Below are positions 41,800-48,148 of a DNA stretch of 48,148 bases, piece after piece. The position numbers and the translations under genes are program-made. Position 1 is the first letter of the stretch. Each line of letters begins with the position of its first letter. The stretch covers positions 1-48,148 of the forward strand of contig NZ_AJWX01000039.1 in assembly GCF_000263855.1 (NCBI RefSeq), read 5' to 3'. The notes under the pieces are model-generated. The model had not been told where the DNA came from, searched no databases, and saw only the letters and a list, made by a program, of their open reading frames with translations. The DNA is from Pseudomonas sp. M47T1 (lineage in GTDB: Bacteria > Pseudomonadota > Gammaproteobacteria > Pseudomonadales > Pseudomonadaceae).

Positions 41800-42342
41800 G
41801 TGACCCTGCACAGAGAACTGTCCCGCGGGTTTGCGTCCAATGACCCTGCTGATCCGCCTGCAAGCGCAGCGGCGCTGCTGCTGGTGCCGGAATGGACCCA
41901 GGCCTTGCGGTTGCAGCAGTCGTTATCGTTGATGGTGGTCACTGTCGATCATGTTCGTGCTTTTTCCGGCCAGTACGGTCGCGAATTGGCCGAAGCTCGC
42001 CTGCTGCACATCGGTGAGGTGTTGAAAGCCACGGCCGGGCGGGCGCGCGACTCGGTGGGGCGCTGTTCGGCGGATGCCTTCATGGTGCTGTTGCCGCACA
42101 CGCCGGCCGACGGTGCCCGTGCGGTGGCCGAGCGTTGCCAGCGGGCGATCAGGGCGGCTCAGGTCGAACCGCTGCTGACCGCAAGCTTTGGCGCAGGCAC
42201 CTTGATACCCCGCAGCGAGGCGGGGCATTCTGTGTTCTTCAATACGGTTGCGCAGTTGTCCGAGGACGCCACGCGCGCCGGTGGTGATCGCATCCTGACC
42301 CGGCACTTCGCCCATTCCCGCACAGGCGCCATGCGCGGTTGA
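41800..42342 (+). CDS. Degenerate GGDEF-domain protein
   Basis: A 180-residue cytoplasmic protein that resembles a stand-alone GGDEF (diguanylate cyclase) domain. The fold markers VVTVDHVRAFSGQYG and ARLLHIGEVLKATA, and the later ASFGAGTL, align with the family. The catalytic motif is CSADAF (89-94) in place of GGDEF, so cyclase activity is very unlikely. It has no sensor domain. The GTG at 41800 has AAGGAG 6 nt upstream; an ATG at 41779 would overlap that site. It may be a c-di-GMP or GTP-binding effector, or a decaying gene. Confidence 0.75.
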   Translation: MTLHRELSRGFASNDPADPPASAAALLLVPEWTQALRLQQSLSLMVVTVDHVRAFSGQYGRELAEARLLHIGEVLKATAGRARDSVGRCSADAFMVLLPHTPADGARAVAERCQRAIRAAQVEPLLTASFGAGTLIPRSEAGHSVFFNTVAQLSEDATRAGGDRILTRHFAHSRTGAMRG

Positions 42343-42365
42343 ACGTTTGACCCGACCCCGCTCTT

Positions 42366-42393
42366 GTAGCCGCTGCCGCCAGGCTGCGGCTAC
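42366..42393. repeat. Palindromic REP unit GTAGCCGC / GCGGCTAC
   Basis: A single REP unit of the GTAGCCGCTGCCG family with an 8-bp stem, between convergent genes. Confidence 0.8.
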
Positions 42394-42402
42394 GCGGTGG
42401 GC

Positions 42403-42705
42403 TCAGTTAGGCGGGGCGGAGGAGCTGTCCGAACCACCGTCTGCCGCGCCGCCGCCATCGTCATCATCATCGTCGTCATCGCCACCACCGCTCTGGCTGC
42501 CGCCCTGGTCACTCTTGTCATAGGTGCCCGTGCTGCGGCCCTGGTCGTCACCCTGGGTGCGTGGGTCGGCGCCGGGGCTATTGGGCGGCGTGGCGCTTTC
42601 ACCGCTGTTGATCTGGATGGGGCTGTCGGACGCCGCCAGGGCAATGCCCGAGGCCGCAGACAACAGGCTGGCGACCGCCAGCGTGAGCAAGGTTTTCCTG
42701 AACAT
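42403..42705 (-). CDS. Small secreted protein with poly-Asp stretch
   Basis: A 100-residue protein with a signal peptide ending IALAAS. The mature part is low-complexity: polar and Gly-rich, with SGGG followed by eight consecutive Asp and then GGGAADGGSDSSS. No family is recognised. An acidic tail like this could bind metal cations. The ATG at 42705 has GGAG 7 nt upstream; a longer frame from 42789 lacks one. The Asp run is encoded by GAC/GAT repeats, which could slip. Confidence 0.7.
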   Translation of the reverse strand: MFRKTLLTLAVASLLSAASGIALAASDSPIQINSGESATPPNSPGADPRTQGDDQGRSTGTYDKSDQGGSQSGGGDDDDDDDDGGGAADGGSDSSSAPPN

Positions 42706-42797
42706 GGTGGCGCTCCCTCGTTTGAGTTGTGTCACCAGCTTAGGCTGACCTGGCCGGGCCGTCGATCCAATCAGGCGACCGACGGCCATGTTTCATC

Positions 42798-44189
42798 TCA
42801 GCGACGGTCTACCCACACGGTCTGAGCGTTGCAGAACTCGCGCAGGCCGAAGTGCGACAGCTCGCGACCGAAGCCGCTCTTTTTCACGCCGCCGATGGCC
42901 ACGCGGGGGTCGGATGCGCAGTAGCCGTTGATGAACACGCCGCCGGTGTCCAGTTGCGCCGCCAGGCGACGCGCCAGGGCCACGTCGGCAGTCCAGACGC
43001 TGCCGGCCAGGCCGAACTCGCTGTCGTTGGCCAGCTGCAGGGCATGCTCGGCATCGCGGCAGGCAATGATCGAGGCCACCGGGCCGAACAGTTCCTGTTT
43101 GAACGAGGTCATGTCCGGGGTCACATCGCCCAGGATCGTCGGCGCGTAGTAGTTGCCGACGCCCTCGACCTTGTGGCCGCCCAGCAGCAGGGTAGCGCCT
43201 TCGGCGAGGGTCTGTTGCACCTGGCCGTCCAGTTCGTCACGCAGGTCGAAACGGGCCATGGGGCCGATGTAGTTGCCTTCCACCAGCGGGTCGCCCAGAT
43301 TCATGGCCTTCACGGCGGCTACCAGTTTCTCGGTAAACACCGGCAGCACGCTGTCTTCGATGATGAAGCGCTTGGCGGCGATACACACCTGGCCCACGTT
43401 CTGGAAGCGGCCGATGGCGGCGGCTTTCACGGCTTCGTCGAGGTCTGCGTCGGCCAGCACGATGAATGGGTCGCAGCCGCCCAATTCCAGTACGCACTTC
43501 TTCAGCGCGGCACCGGCCTGGGAGGCGATGGCGGCACCGGCGCGAACGCTACCCGTGACGGTCACGGCGGCGATGCGCACGTCGTTGATGGCTTTGGACA
43601 CACCGTCATTGCCGACGTTGAGCACTTCGAACACCCCGTCAGGCACGCCGGCTTCACGCAGGGCGTCGCCCAGCAGCAGGGCGCAGCCCATCACGTTGGG
43701 TGCGTGCTTGAGCACGTAGGTATTGCCGGCCAGCAGGATCGGCACGGCGCCACGCAGCACTTGCCAGATCGGGAAGTTCCACGGCATCACCGCCAGGATT
43801 GGGCCGATGGGGCGGTATTCGATAAAGGCCTTGTCGCCCGGTACCTGGGTTGGCTCGGGCGCCAGCAGCTCAGGGCCTTGGGCGGCGTACCATTCACACA
43901 GGCCGGCACATTTTTCAACTTCGGCGCGGGCTTGCAGGATGGGCTTGCCCATTTCCAGGGTCATGCGGCGCGCCAGTTCCTCGCTTTTGCCGCGCAGGGC
44001 CGCGGCCATCTTGACCAACACTGCGGCGCGGTCCGCGACCGACACCTGGCGCCATTGACGGTAGGCGTCGGCACTGCGGGTCAGGGCCTGGTCCAGCTCG
44101 GTGGCGGTCTGGAAAGGGTAGCGCGCCAGTTCTTCACCGGTGGCCGGGTTCAGGGAAATCGCGTAGTCGATAGCAGCAGGGGCGTTCAT
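42798..44189 (-). CDS. sad: NAD-dependent succinate-semialdehyde dehydrogenase, Sad/YneI type
   Basis: Sad oxidises succinate semialdehyde to succinate in putrescine and GABA breakdown. The 463-residue aldehyde dehydrogenase has PWNFPIWQVLRGAVP (Asn138), the general base Glu235 (LELGGCDP) and nucleophile Cys269 (GQVCIAAKR). The short form and sequence match the Sad/YneI branch rather than GabD. It is divergent from ptrR, the same pair as E. coli yneI-yneJ. Regulation by PtrR in the 101-bp intergenic region is expected. Confidence 0.9.
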   Translation of the reverse strand: MNAPAAIDYAISLNPATGEELARYPFQTATELDQALTRSADAYRQWRQVSVADRAAVLVKMAAALRGKSEELARRMTLEMGKPILQARAEVEKCAGLCEWYAAQGPELLAPEPTQVPGDKAFIEYRPIGPILAVMPWNFPIWQVLRGAVPILLAGNTYVLKHAPNVMGCALLLGDALREAGVPDGVFEVLNVGNDGVSKAINDVRIAAVTVTGSVRAGAAIASQAGAALKKCVLELGGCDPFIVLADADLDEAVKAAAIGRFQNVGQVCIAAKRFIIEDSVLPVFTEKLVAAVKAMNLGDPLVEGNYIGPMARFDLRDELDGQVQQTLAEGATLLLGGHKVEGVGNYYAPTILGDVTPDMTSFKQELFGPVASIIACRDAEHALQLANDSEFGLAGSVWTADVALARRLAAQLDTGGVFINGYCASDPRVAIGGVKKSGFGRELSHFGLREFCNAQTVWVDRR

Positions 44190-44290
44190 CGGGAACCTCC
44201 AAGGCAGTAGATGAGCGTTACCTTATGCCCTTGTATGCTTCTTTAATAATGAATAATAATCACCGAAACACTCACGAAACGAGAAAGTAT

Positions 44291-45169
44291 ATGGACCTCA
44301 CCCAGCTCGAGCTATTTAAGGCCGTGGCCGAGGAGGGCAGCATCACTGCCGCCGCCGCCAAGGTACACCGCGTGCCGTCGAACCTGACCACGCGCATTAA
44401 ACAGCTGGAAAGCGAGCTGGGCGTGGACCTGTTCATTCGCGAGAAACTGCGCTTGCGCCTGTCGGCCAACGGCCACAGCTTCCTGGACTACACCCGGCGC
44501 ATCCTCGACCTGGTAGACGAAGCAAGGCTGGCGGTTTCCAGTGGCGAACCCCAGGGCGTGTTCACCCTGGGCTCCTTGGAAAGCACCGCGGCGGTGCGCA
44601 TCCCGCCGTTGCTGGCCGCCTATCACCAGCGCTACCCCAAGGTGGAATTGGACCTGTCCACCGGCCCCTCAGGCGACATGATCGACGGCGTGCTGGCCGG
44701 GCGTTTCGCCGCCGCGTTCGTCGACGGGCCGTTGCACCCGCTACTCGATGGCATACCGGTGTTCGAGGAAGAGATGCTGCTGGTCACCGCCAAGGGCCAC
44801 GCGCCCGTCACCCGGGCCCAGGATGTCAGCGGCGAGACGGTGTACGCGTTCCGTGCCAATTGCTCGTACCGGCGGCATTTCGAGAACTGGTTCATTGCCG
44901 ATGGCGCCGCGCCCGGGCGTATTTTCGAGATGGAGTCCTACCACGGCATGCTGGCCTGCGTCAGCGCGGGCGCGGGGTTGGCGATGGTGCCGCGCAGCAT
45001 GCTCGAAAGCATGCCGGGCAGCAGCAATGTCAGCGCCTGGCCACTGGGGCCGGACCACGATATCCGCCAGACCTGGCTGACCTGGCGGCGCGGCACCCGT
45101 TCACCCAACCTGCTGGGCATGCAGGAAATGCTGGAAAGTCAGGTTTCGGCGGCGATACGCCCGGCGTAG
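44291..45169 (+). CDS. ptrR: LysR-family regulator PtrR (YneJ)
   Basis: A LysR-type regulator of putrescine use. From the ATG at 44291 the product is 292 residues. It matches E. coli PtrR along its length, for example SITAAAAKVHRVPSNLTTRI in the helix-turn-helix, GSLESTAAVRIP, LSTGPSGDMIDGVL, YAFRANCSYRRHFENWF, MESYHGMLACV and VPRSMLESMPG. Divergent from sad, its known target. Its end overlaps the ATPase gene on the other strand by 31 bp. Confidence 0.93.
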   Translation: MDLTQLELFKAVAEEGSITAAAAKVHRVPSNLTTRIKQLESELGVDLFIREKLRLRLSANGHSFLDYTRRILDLVDEARLAVSSGEPQGVFTLGSLESTAAVRIPPLLAAYHQRYPKVELDLSTGPSGDMIDGVLAGRFAAAFVDGPLHPLLDGIPVFEEEMLLVTAKGHAPVTRAQDVSGETVYAFRANCSYRRHFENWFIADGAAPGRIFEMESYHGMLACVSAGAGLAMVPRSMLESMPGSSNVSAWPLGPDHDIRQTWLTWRRGTRSPNLLGMQEMLESQVSAAIRPA

Positions 45170-46038
45170 TCGCGGGCGAACTGGGCGGCGATGCGCCCCG
45201 AACGTGAGCCGCGCTGGGTGGCCCAGCGCAGGGCCTGCGCGTGAGCCTGCTCGAAGGCGTCCTCAGGTACGCCGCAGGCGCTAAGCCATTCATTCACGGC
45301 TACAAGGAACTCGTCCTGGGAGAAGGGGTAGAAGGAGATCCACAGGCCGAAGCGTTCCGACAGCGAAATCTTTTCCTCGGACTCTTCGCCCGGGTGCAGG
45401 GCGCCGTCTTCACCGCGCTTCCAGTTAAGGTTGTCGCTAACCCGCTCGGCCATCAGGTGGCGGCGGTTGGAGGTGGCGTAGATCAGCGTGTTCGCCGCCT
45501 GGCCGGCAACCGAACCGTCCAGCACGGTCTTCAGGCTCTTGTAGCCACTATCACCTTCCTCAAACGACAGGTCATCGCAAAACAGGATGAAGCGCTCGGG
45601 GCGGCCGGTGGTGAAGTCGAGGATCTGTGGCAGGTCGCCGATGTGCGCCTTGTCTACCTCGATCAGGCGCAGCCCTTGGGGGTGAAAGCGCTCCAGGCAG
45701 GCTTTGACCAGCGACGACTTGCCGGTGCCGCGCGCGCCGGTCAGCAGCACGTTGTTGGCCGGCCTGCCTGTCACGAACTGGCGGGTGTTCTGTTCGATCA
45801 GGCGCTTTTGCCGATCGATGTTCTGCAGCGCCTCGAAGCTGATCAGCGCAGGGTTTTTCACGGCGCTCAGTACCGCCTGCTCAATGCCGCGCACGCGCCG
45901 ATATTGCCACTGGTAGGCGATGGCCTGGGTGTCGAATGCCTGCGCCTGGTCCGGCGCAAAGGCGCGCTCCAGGCTGTTGGCGATGCGTTCGAGCTGGGCG
46001 AGCAGGGCAGAGCTGTCAATCGATGTGGACATGGTCAT
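45139..46038 (-). CDS. DUF815-family ATPase
   Basis: An AAA-like ATPase of 299 residues. The Walker A motif is LLTGARGTGKSSLVKA, Walker B is FILFCDDLSFEE, and TLIYATSNRRHLM follows as the sensor region. The C-terminus has LSERFGLWISFYPFSQDEFL and the GSRSGRIAAQFARDYAG end. This is the conserved DUF815 layout; its function is unknown. The ATG at 46038 (or 46032) begins a normal N-terminus. Convergent and overlapping with ptrR. Confidence 0.88.
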   Translation of the reverse strand: MTMSTSIDSSALLAQLERIANSLERAFAPDQAQAFDTQAIAYQWQYRRVRGIEQAVLSAVKNPALISFEALQNIDRQKRLIEQNTRQFVTGRPANNVLLTGARGTGKSSLVKACLERFHPQGLRLIEVDKAHIGDLPQILDFTTGRPERFILFCDDLSFEEGDSGYKSLKTVLDGSVAGQAANTLIYATSNRRHLMAERVSDNLNWKRGEDGALHPGEESEEKISLSERFGLWISFYPFSQDEFLVAVNEWLSACGVPEDAFEQAHAQALRWATQRGSRSGRIAAQFARDYAGRIAAET

Positions 46039-46104
46039 ATCACAAGGCAGGGGGAAGGCTGGGCACAAGCTTAGGGATAGGGCAAAGTGTGCGTCTAACG
46101 ATAA

Positions 46105-46887
46105 ATGGGCGCCTGCATGCGCAAAATGGACATTCCTGTCGATCACGGCGAACCGGTCGATACCCGCAGCGTGGCGGCGGTGGCCCTGGACTTCGAGGAC
46201 GGTCACTGGGTGGCCAGCCATAGCCACCACAAGGCGCAACTGCTCTACGCCACCCAGGGGGTGCTGGTGGTCGGCAGCGCCGAGGGCCACTGGCTGGTGC
46301 CGGGCAACCGCGGCCTGTGGATACCACCCGGCGTTGCCCACTGGACGCGCATGGTAGGCGCGGTGCGTATCCGCACCCTGTACATCGACCCGGCGCTGGT
46401 GGCAGTGCCGCTGCCTGCCAGCTGTTGCGTGCTGGGCGTGTCGCCGTTACTGCGCGAGCTGATCCTGGCGGCCGTCGACATCAGCGGCCTGCCCGCGCCC
46501 GACAGCCGCGACGGGCGCGTCATGGCGCTGATGCTCGACGAACTCAGCCAGCAACAGGTCTTGGCGCTGCACTTGCCGCAGTTGCATCACCGCGCGTTGC
46601 AACCGCTGAGCCAACAGATCCTGCTGGGGCAGGGCCTGGAACTGGAACTCAACGACTGGGCCGCCCAGTTGAACGTCAACCCCAAGACCCTGCAACGCTG
46701 GTTCTTGCGCGACACCGGCATGACCTTTGGCAAGTGGCGCCAGCAGGCGCGTCTGCTCACCGCCTTGCAGCGCCTGGCCCTGGGCCGCAGCGTTCTGGAA
46801 GTGGCACTGGACGTGGGCTACAACACGCCCAGCGCCTTCAGCGCCATGTTTCGCCGACAGTTTGGTGTGTCGCCCAGTGAGTGGTAG
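46105..46887 (+). CDS. AraC-family transcriptional regulator
   Basis: A 260-residue regulator with an N-terminal cupin sensor domain (HSHHKAQLLYATQGVL, WIPPGVAHWTRM) and a C-terminal AraC DNA-binding domain (LNDWAAQLNVNPKTLQRWFLRDTGMTFGKWRQQARL, then GYNTPSAFSAMFRRQFGVSPSEW). Cupin-AraC members often control an efflux or catabolic gene beside them; here no target is adjacent. In-frame ATG codons at 46117 and 46126 are also possible starts; no strong ribosome site distinguishes them. Confidence 0.9.
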   Translation: MGACMRKMDIPVDHGEPVDTRSVAAVALDFEDGHWVASHSHHKAQLLYATQGVLVVGSAEGHWLVPGNRGLWIPPGVAHWTRMVGAVRIRTLYIDPALVAVPLPASCCVLGVSPLLRELILAAVDISGLPAPDSRDGRVMALMLDELSQQQVLALHLPQLHHRALQPLSQQILLGQGLELELNDWAAQLNVNPKTLQRWFLRDTGMTFGKWRQQARLLTALQRLALGRSVLEVALDVGYNTPSAFSAMFRRQFGVSPSEW

Positions 46888-47262
46888 CGGCCCCGTGACG
46901 CCTTTCTTCGCCGCCAAAAGCGCATTGCGTAGCAGCAACTGTCTTCATGTGGGAGCGGGCTCTGCCCGCGAAAAGGACGCCGTGGTGGTTCAGATACTTC
47001 GCGGTGGGTGGTGTCAGGATAAATAGCGGTGCCTGTAGCAGCAACTGTCTTGCCCAGTGACTCACGTTCGCAGTGCTCGTTAGCGAGGCCTTATGCGCTT
47101 TTTTCCTGAAACTTCAGAAATGTCCTACATCCCGGGCCCGTGACGGTGCTTAAGGTTCCCTCTTGTCCCCGAATATTCGTTTCGGTCGGAGGTGGTTGAG
47201 GGGCGGGCTCGGTAGGGCCTGCTGGTCGCCACGTGGGTTTTCATTTAAGCAAGGAACCGTCC
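46888..47262. other. 375-bp gap with REP element copy 2 and PAAR leader
   Basis: Contains the repeat at 46927-47040. Beyond it are a short imperfect palindrome CTGAAACTTCAG near 47107-47118 and GC-rich sequence leading to the AAGGAACC ribosome site of the PAAR remnant. No gene was recognised. Confidence 0.5.
46927..47040. repeat. Dispersed REP element, copy 2 (one arm deleted)
   Basis: Near-identical to 9232-9382 but lacks about 39 bp holding the second REP arm. In copy 1 that segment lies between GCGGTG direct repeats (9306-9311 and 9345-9350); copy 2 has a single junction at 47001-47006. A 17-nt direct repeat, GTAGCAGCAACTGTCTT, flanks the unit (46929-46945 and 47035-47051). Confidence 0.85.
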
Positions 47263-47355
47263 ATGAACAGCATCATCCGCATCGGTGATAGGGCTGAGCG
47301 CAGCGGCCGAGTGGTGGCAGGTTCAGTGTGCTCCCCTGACGCGAGTGTTAGCTGA
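47263..47355 (+). pseudogene. Truncated PAAR-domain gene (T6SS spike tip)
   Basis: A 30-codon frame encodes MNSIIRIGDRAERSGRVV, then AGS and the short tail VCSPDASVS. The first 21 residues match the start of PAAR proteins (pattern MNxIIRxGDxTxxGGxVxxGS), which sharpen the VgrG spike tip. The metal-binding Cys/His centre is missing; the last residues resemble a PAAR C-terminus, so an internal deletion of about 50-60 codons is likely. AAGGAACC precedes the ATG. The stop is 2 bp before the next start codon. Confidence 0.7.
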
Positions 47356-47357
47356 CC

Positions 47358-48148
47358 ATGGCCAACAGATTCGACCCGTTCTCGCCGCCACCGTTGCCTC
47401 CGCCCCTCAGGCCTGGCCGCCTTCGATTGTGGCGGTGGCTGGGGTTTTCGGCGTTGTCCCTGCCGCTGGCCATCGCGATGACCCTGATTTTCGGCGGCGA
47501 GGTGTGGCAGCACGAGACCATGCGGTTCTGGAGCGTTGCCGTGGGTGTGCCGCTGTTAGGGGTGAGCATGCTGTTTTTTATCCGCACGATGGTGCTCCTC
47601 GGGCAGCCAGGCGTAGCCGAGGGCTGGAGTGAAGCCCTTGATGCAGACCGGGTGAAACGCCTGCGTCATGGGCGATGTTCTCAGCAGATATTGGCCGTCA
47701 GCCTGCACAGTGCGTTGCCCCCCTGCGGCATGAATGAGCGTCGCGTCCGCTCCGGCCTCATCGCACCGGAGAACGTATTGCTGGGTGCATTCGCGCACGC
47801 TGTCGCCGAACTGGCGCCCACCTTGAAGCAATTGCCCGAGACCACGCCGCTGGCGGTGGTGCTTGACGTTGACAGCGGTTTGCCCACCGACGTTGTACAG
47901 GGCATGTGGCAACAGGCCTGGGGCGCTTCAGGCCTTCGCCAGACCGCACGACCGTTCGGGTTCAGTGGGCTCGCCGCTGTGGAACACTGGCTTGGCAAGA
48001 GCCTGGCCGACCCGGGGCTGCTGATGGTGATGGCGGTGCAGACTGCCTCTCGGCACCGGCCAGGCGCGGCCGAGGTGGCGGTGGGGTTGTTGCTGGGCCG
48101 CCGAATGTTGCCCACAACCCCGGCGCCAGTGGCTTCCCTATACCGCCC
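47358..48148 (+). CDS. PAAR-linked membrane protein, 3' end beyond window
   Basis: An open frame of at least 263 codons with no stop before the window end. The N-terminus is proline-rich (FDPFSPPPLPPPLRPG), then two hydrophobic helices at about 28-47 and 58-76. A soluble domain follows (AVSLHSALPPCGMNERRV, TPLAVVLDVDSGLPTD, FSGLAAVEHWLGKSL). I do not recognise a family with certainty. Placement 2 bp after a PAAR remnant suggests a T6SS effector accessory or immunity-type protein; Tla3-like (DUF2875) proteins are one candidate. Confidence 0.6.
   Translation, partial: MANRFDPFSPPPLPPPLRPGRLRLWRWLGFSALSLPLAIAMTLIFGGEVWQHETMRFWSVAVGVPLLGVSMLFFIRTMVLLGQPGVAEGWSEALDADRVKRLRHGRCSQQILAVSLHSALPPCGMNERRVRSGLIAPENVLLGAFAHAVAELAPTLKQLPETTPLAVVLDVDSGLPTDVVQGMWQQAWGASGLRQTARPFGFSGLAAVEHWLGKSLADPGLLMVMAVQTASRHRPGAAEVAVGLLLGRRMLPTTPAPVASLYR

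Noticed and set aside
27007..42393. Repeated GTAGCCGCTGCCG units as a CRISPR-like array
   Set aside because: Units are dispersed at gene ends over 15 kb without regular spacers; they are REP sequences.
44242..44262. AT-rich AATAATGAATAATAATC between sad and ptrR, Fur-like
   Set aside because: Only a partial match to the Fur consensus and no iron-related gene beside it; a promoter or LysR site is more likely.

Overview
This is a GC-rich chromosomal segment from a Pseudomonas, most likely of the P. fluorescens group. The evidence is the type VI secretion (T6SS) gene order, the REP-type palindromes (GGGAGCGGGC and GTAGCCGCTGCCG families), a PtxS-type operator, PtrR/Sad and RutR-like proteins, and pseudomonad-style codon use. 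No rRNA, tRNA, CRISPR array or complete insertion sequence was seen.

Layout. (1) 1-6.6 kb is the end of a T6SS structural cluster: tssA, tssF, tssG, tssJ, tssE and an ImpA_N/OmpA fusion, all on the + strand. (2) 6.8-8.9 kb holds a TonB-dependent siderophore receptor with a Fur-box-like site at its start. It is followed by an 867-bp gap with a REP pair and a strongly structured palindromic element. (3) 9.8-21.3 kb looks like a nucleotide/nucleobase region. It has an NCS2 permease, a RutR-like TetR regulator, the compact operon exbD-tonB-receptor-exbB-5'-nucleotidase lipoprotein, a class B acid phosphatase predicted to be a lipoprotein, UppP, and a cytosolic-type 5'-nucleotidase. (4) 21.6-27 kb has an Lrp/AsnC regulator beside a YitT gene remnant, then a LacI regulator divergent from a desaturase / Rieske ferredoxin / reductase / TIM-barrel operon resembling rhizopine MocD-MocE-MocF. 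(5) 27.1-30.2 kb has a small secreted protein, a MATE exporter and an orphan PotF-like binding protein. (6) 30.7-35.4 kb is an envelope module: a DD-carboxypeptidase, a histidine kinase/response regulator pair and an AmiC-type amidase, with similar TTAA-repeat boxes on both sides of the two-component genes. (7) 35.4-42.7 kb has a DUF4337 protein, a Kef-type antiporter, a Gly-rich lipoprotein, a GlcG/HbpS-like protein, a tandem pair of MRJP/yellow-family secreted proteins preceded by a perfect PtxS-like palindrome, a degenerate GGDEF protein and a poly-Asp secreted protein. (8) 42.8-46.9 kb has sad divergent from ptrR, a DUF815 ATPase and an AraC regulator. (9) From 46.9 kb there is a second copy of the dispersed REP element, then a truncated PAAR gene and a membrane protein gene that runs off the end, probably an orphan T6SS effector island.

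The most interesting system is region 3. A receptor with its own TonB/ExbB/ExbD set is co-transcribed with a surface 5'-nucleotidase and lies near two other nucleotide phosphatases and a nucleobase permease. This suggests TonB-dependent scavenging of extracellular nucleotides, with phosphate and base recovered separately. The enzyme families are supported by motifs; the shared pathway is inferred.
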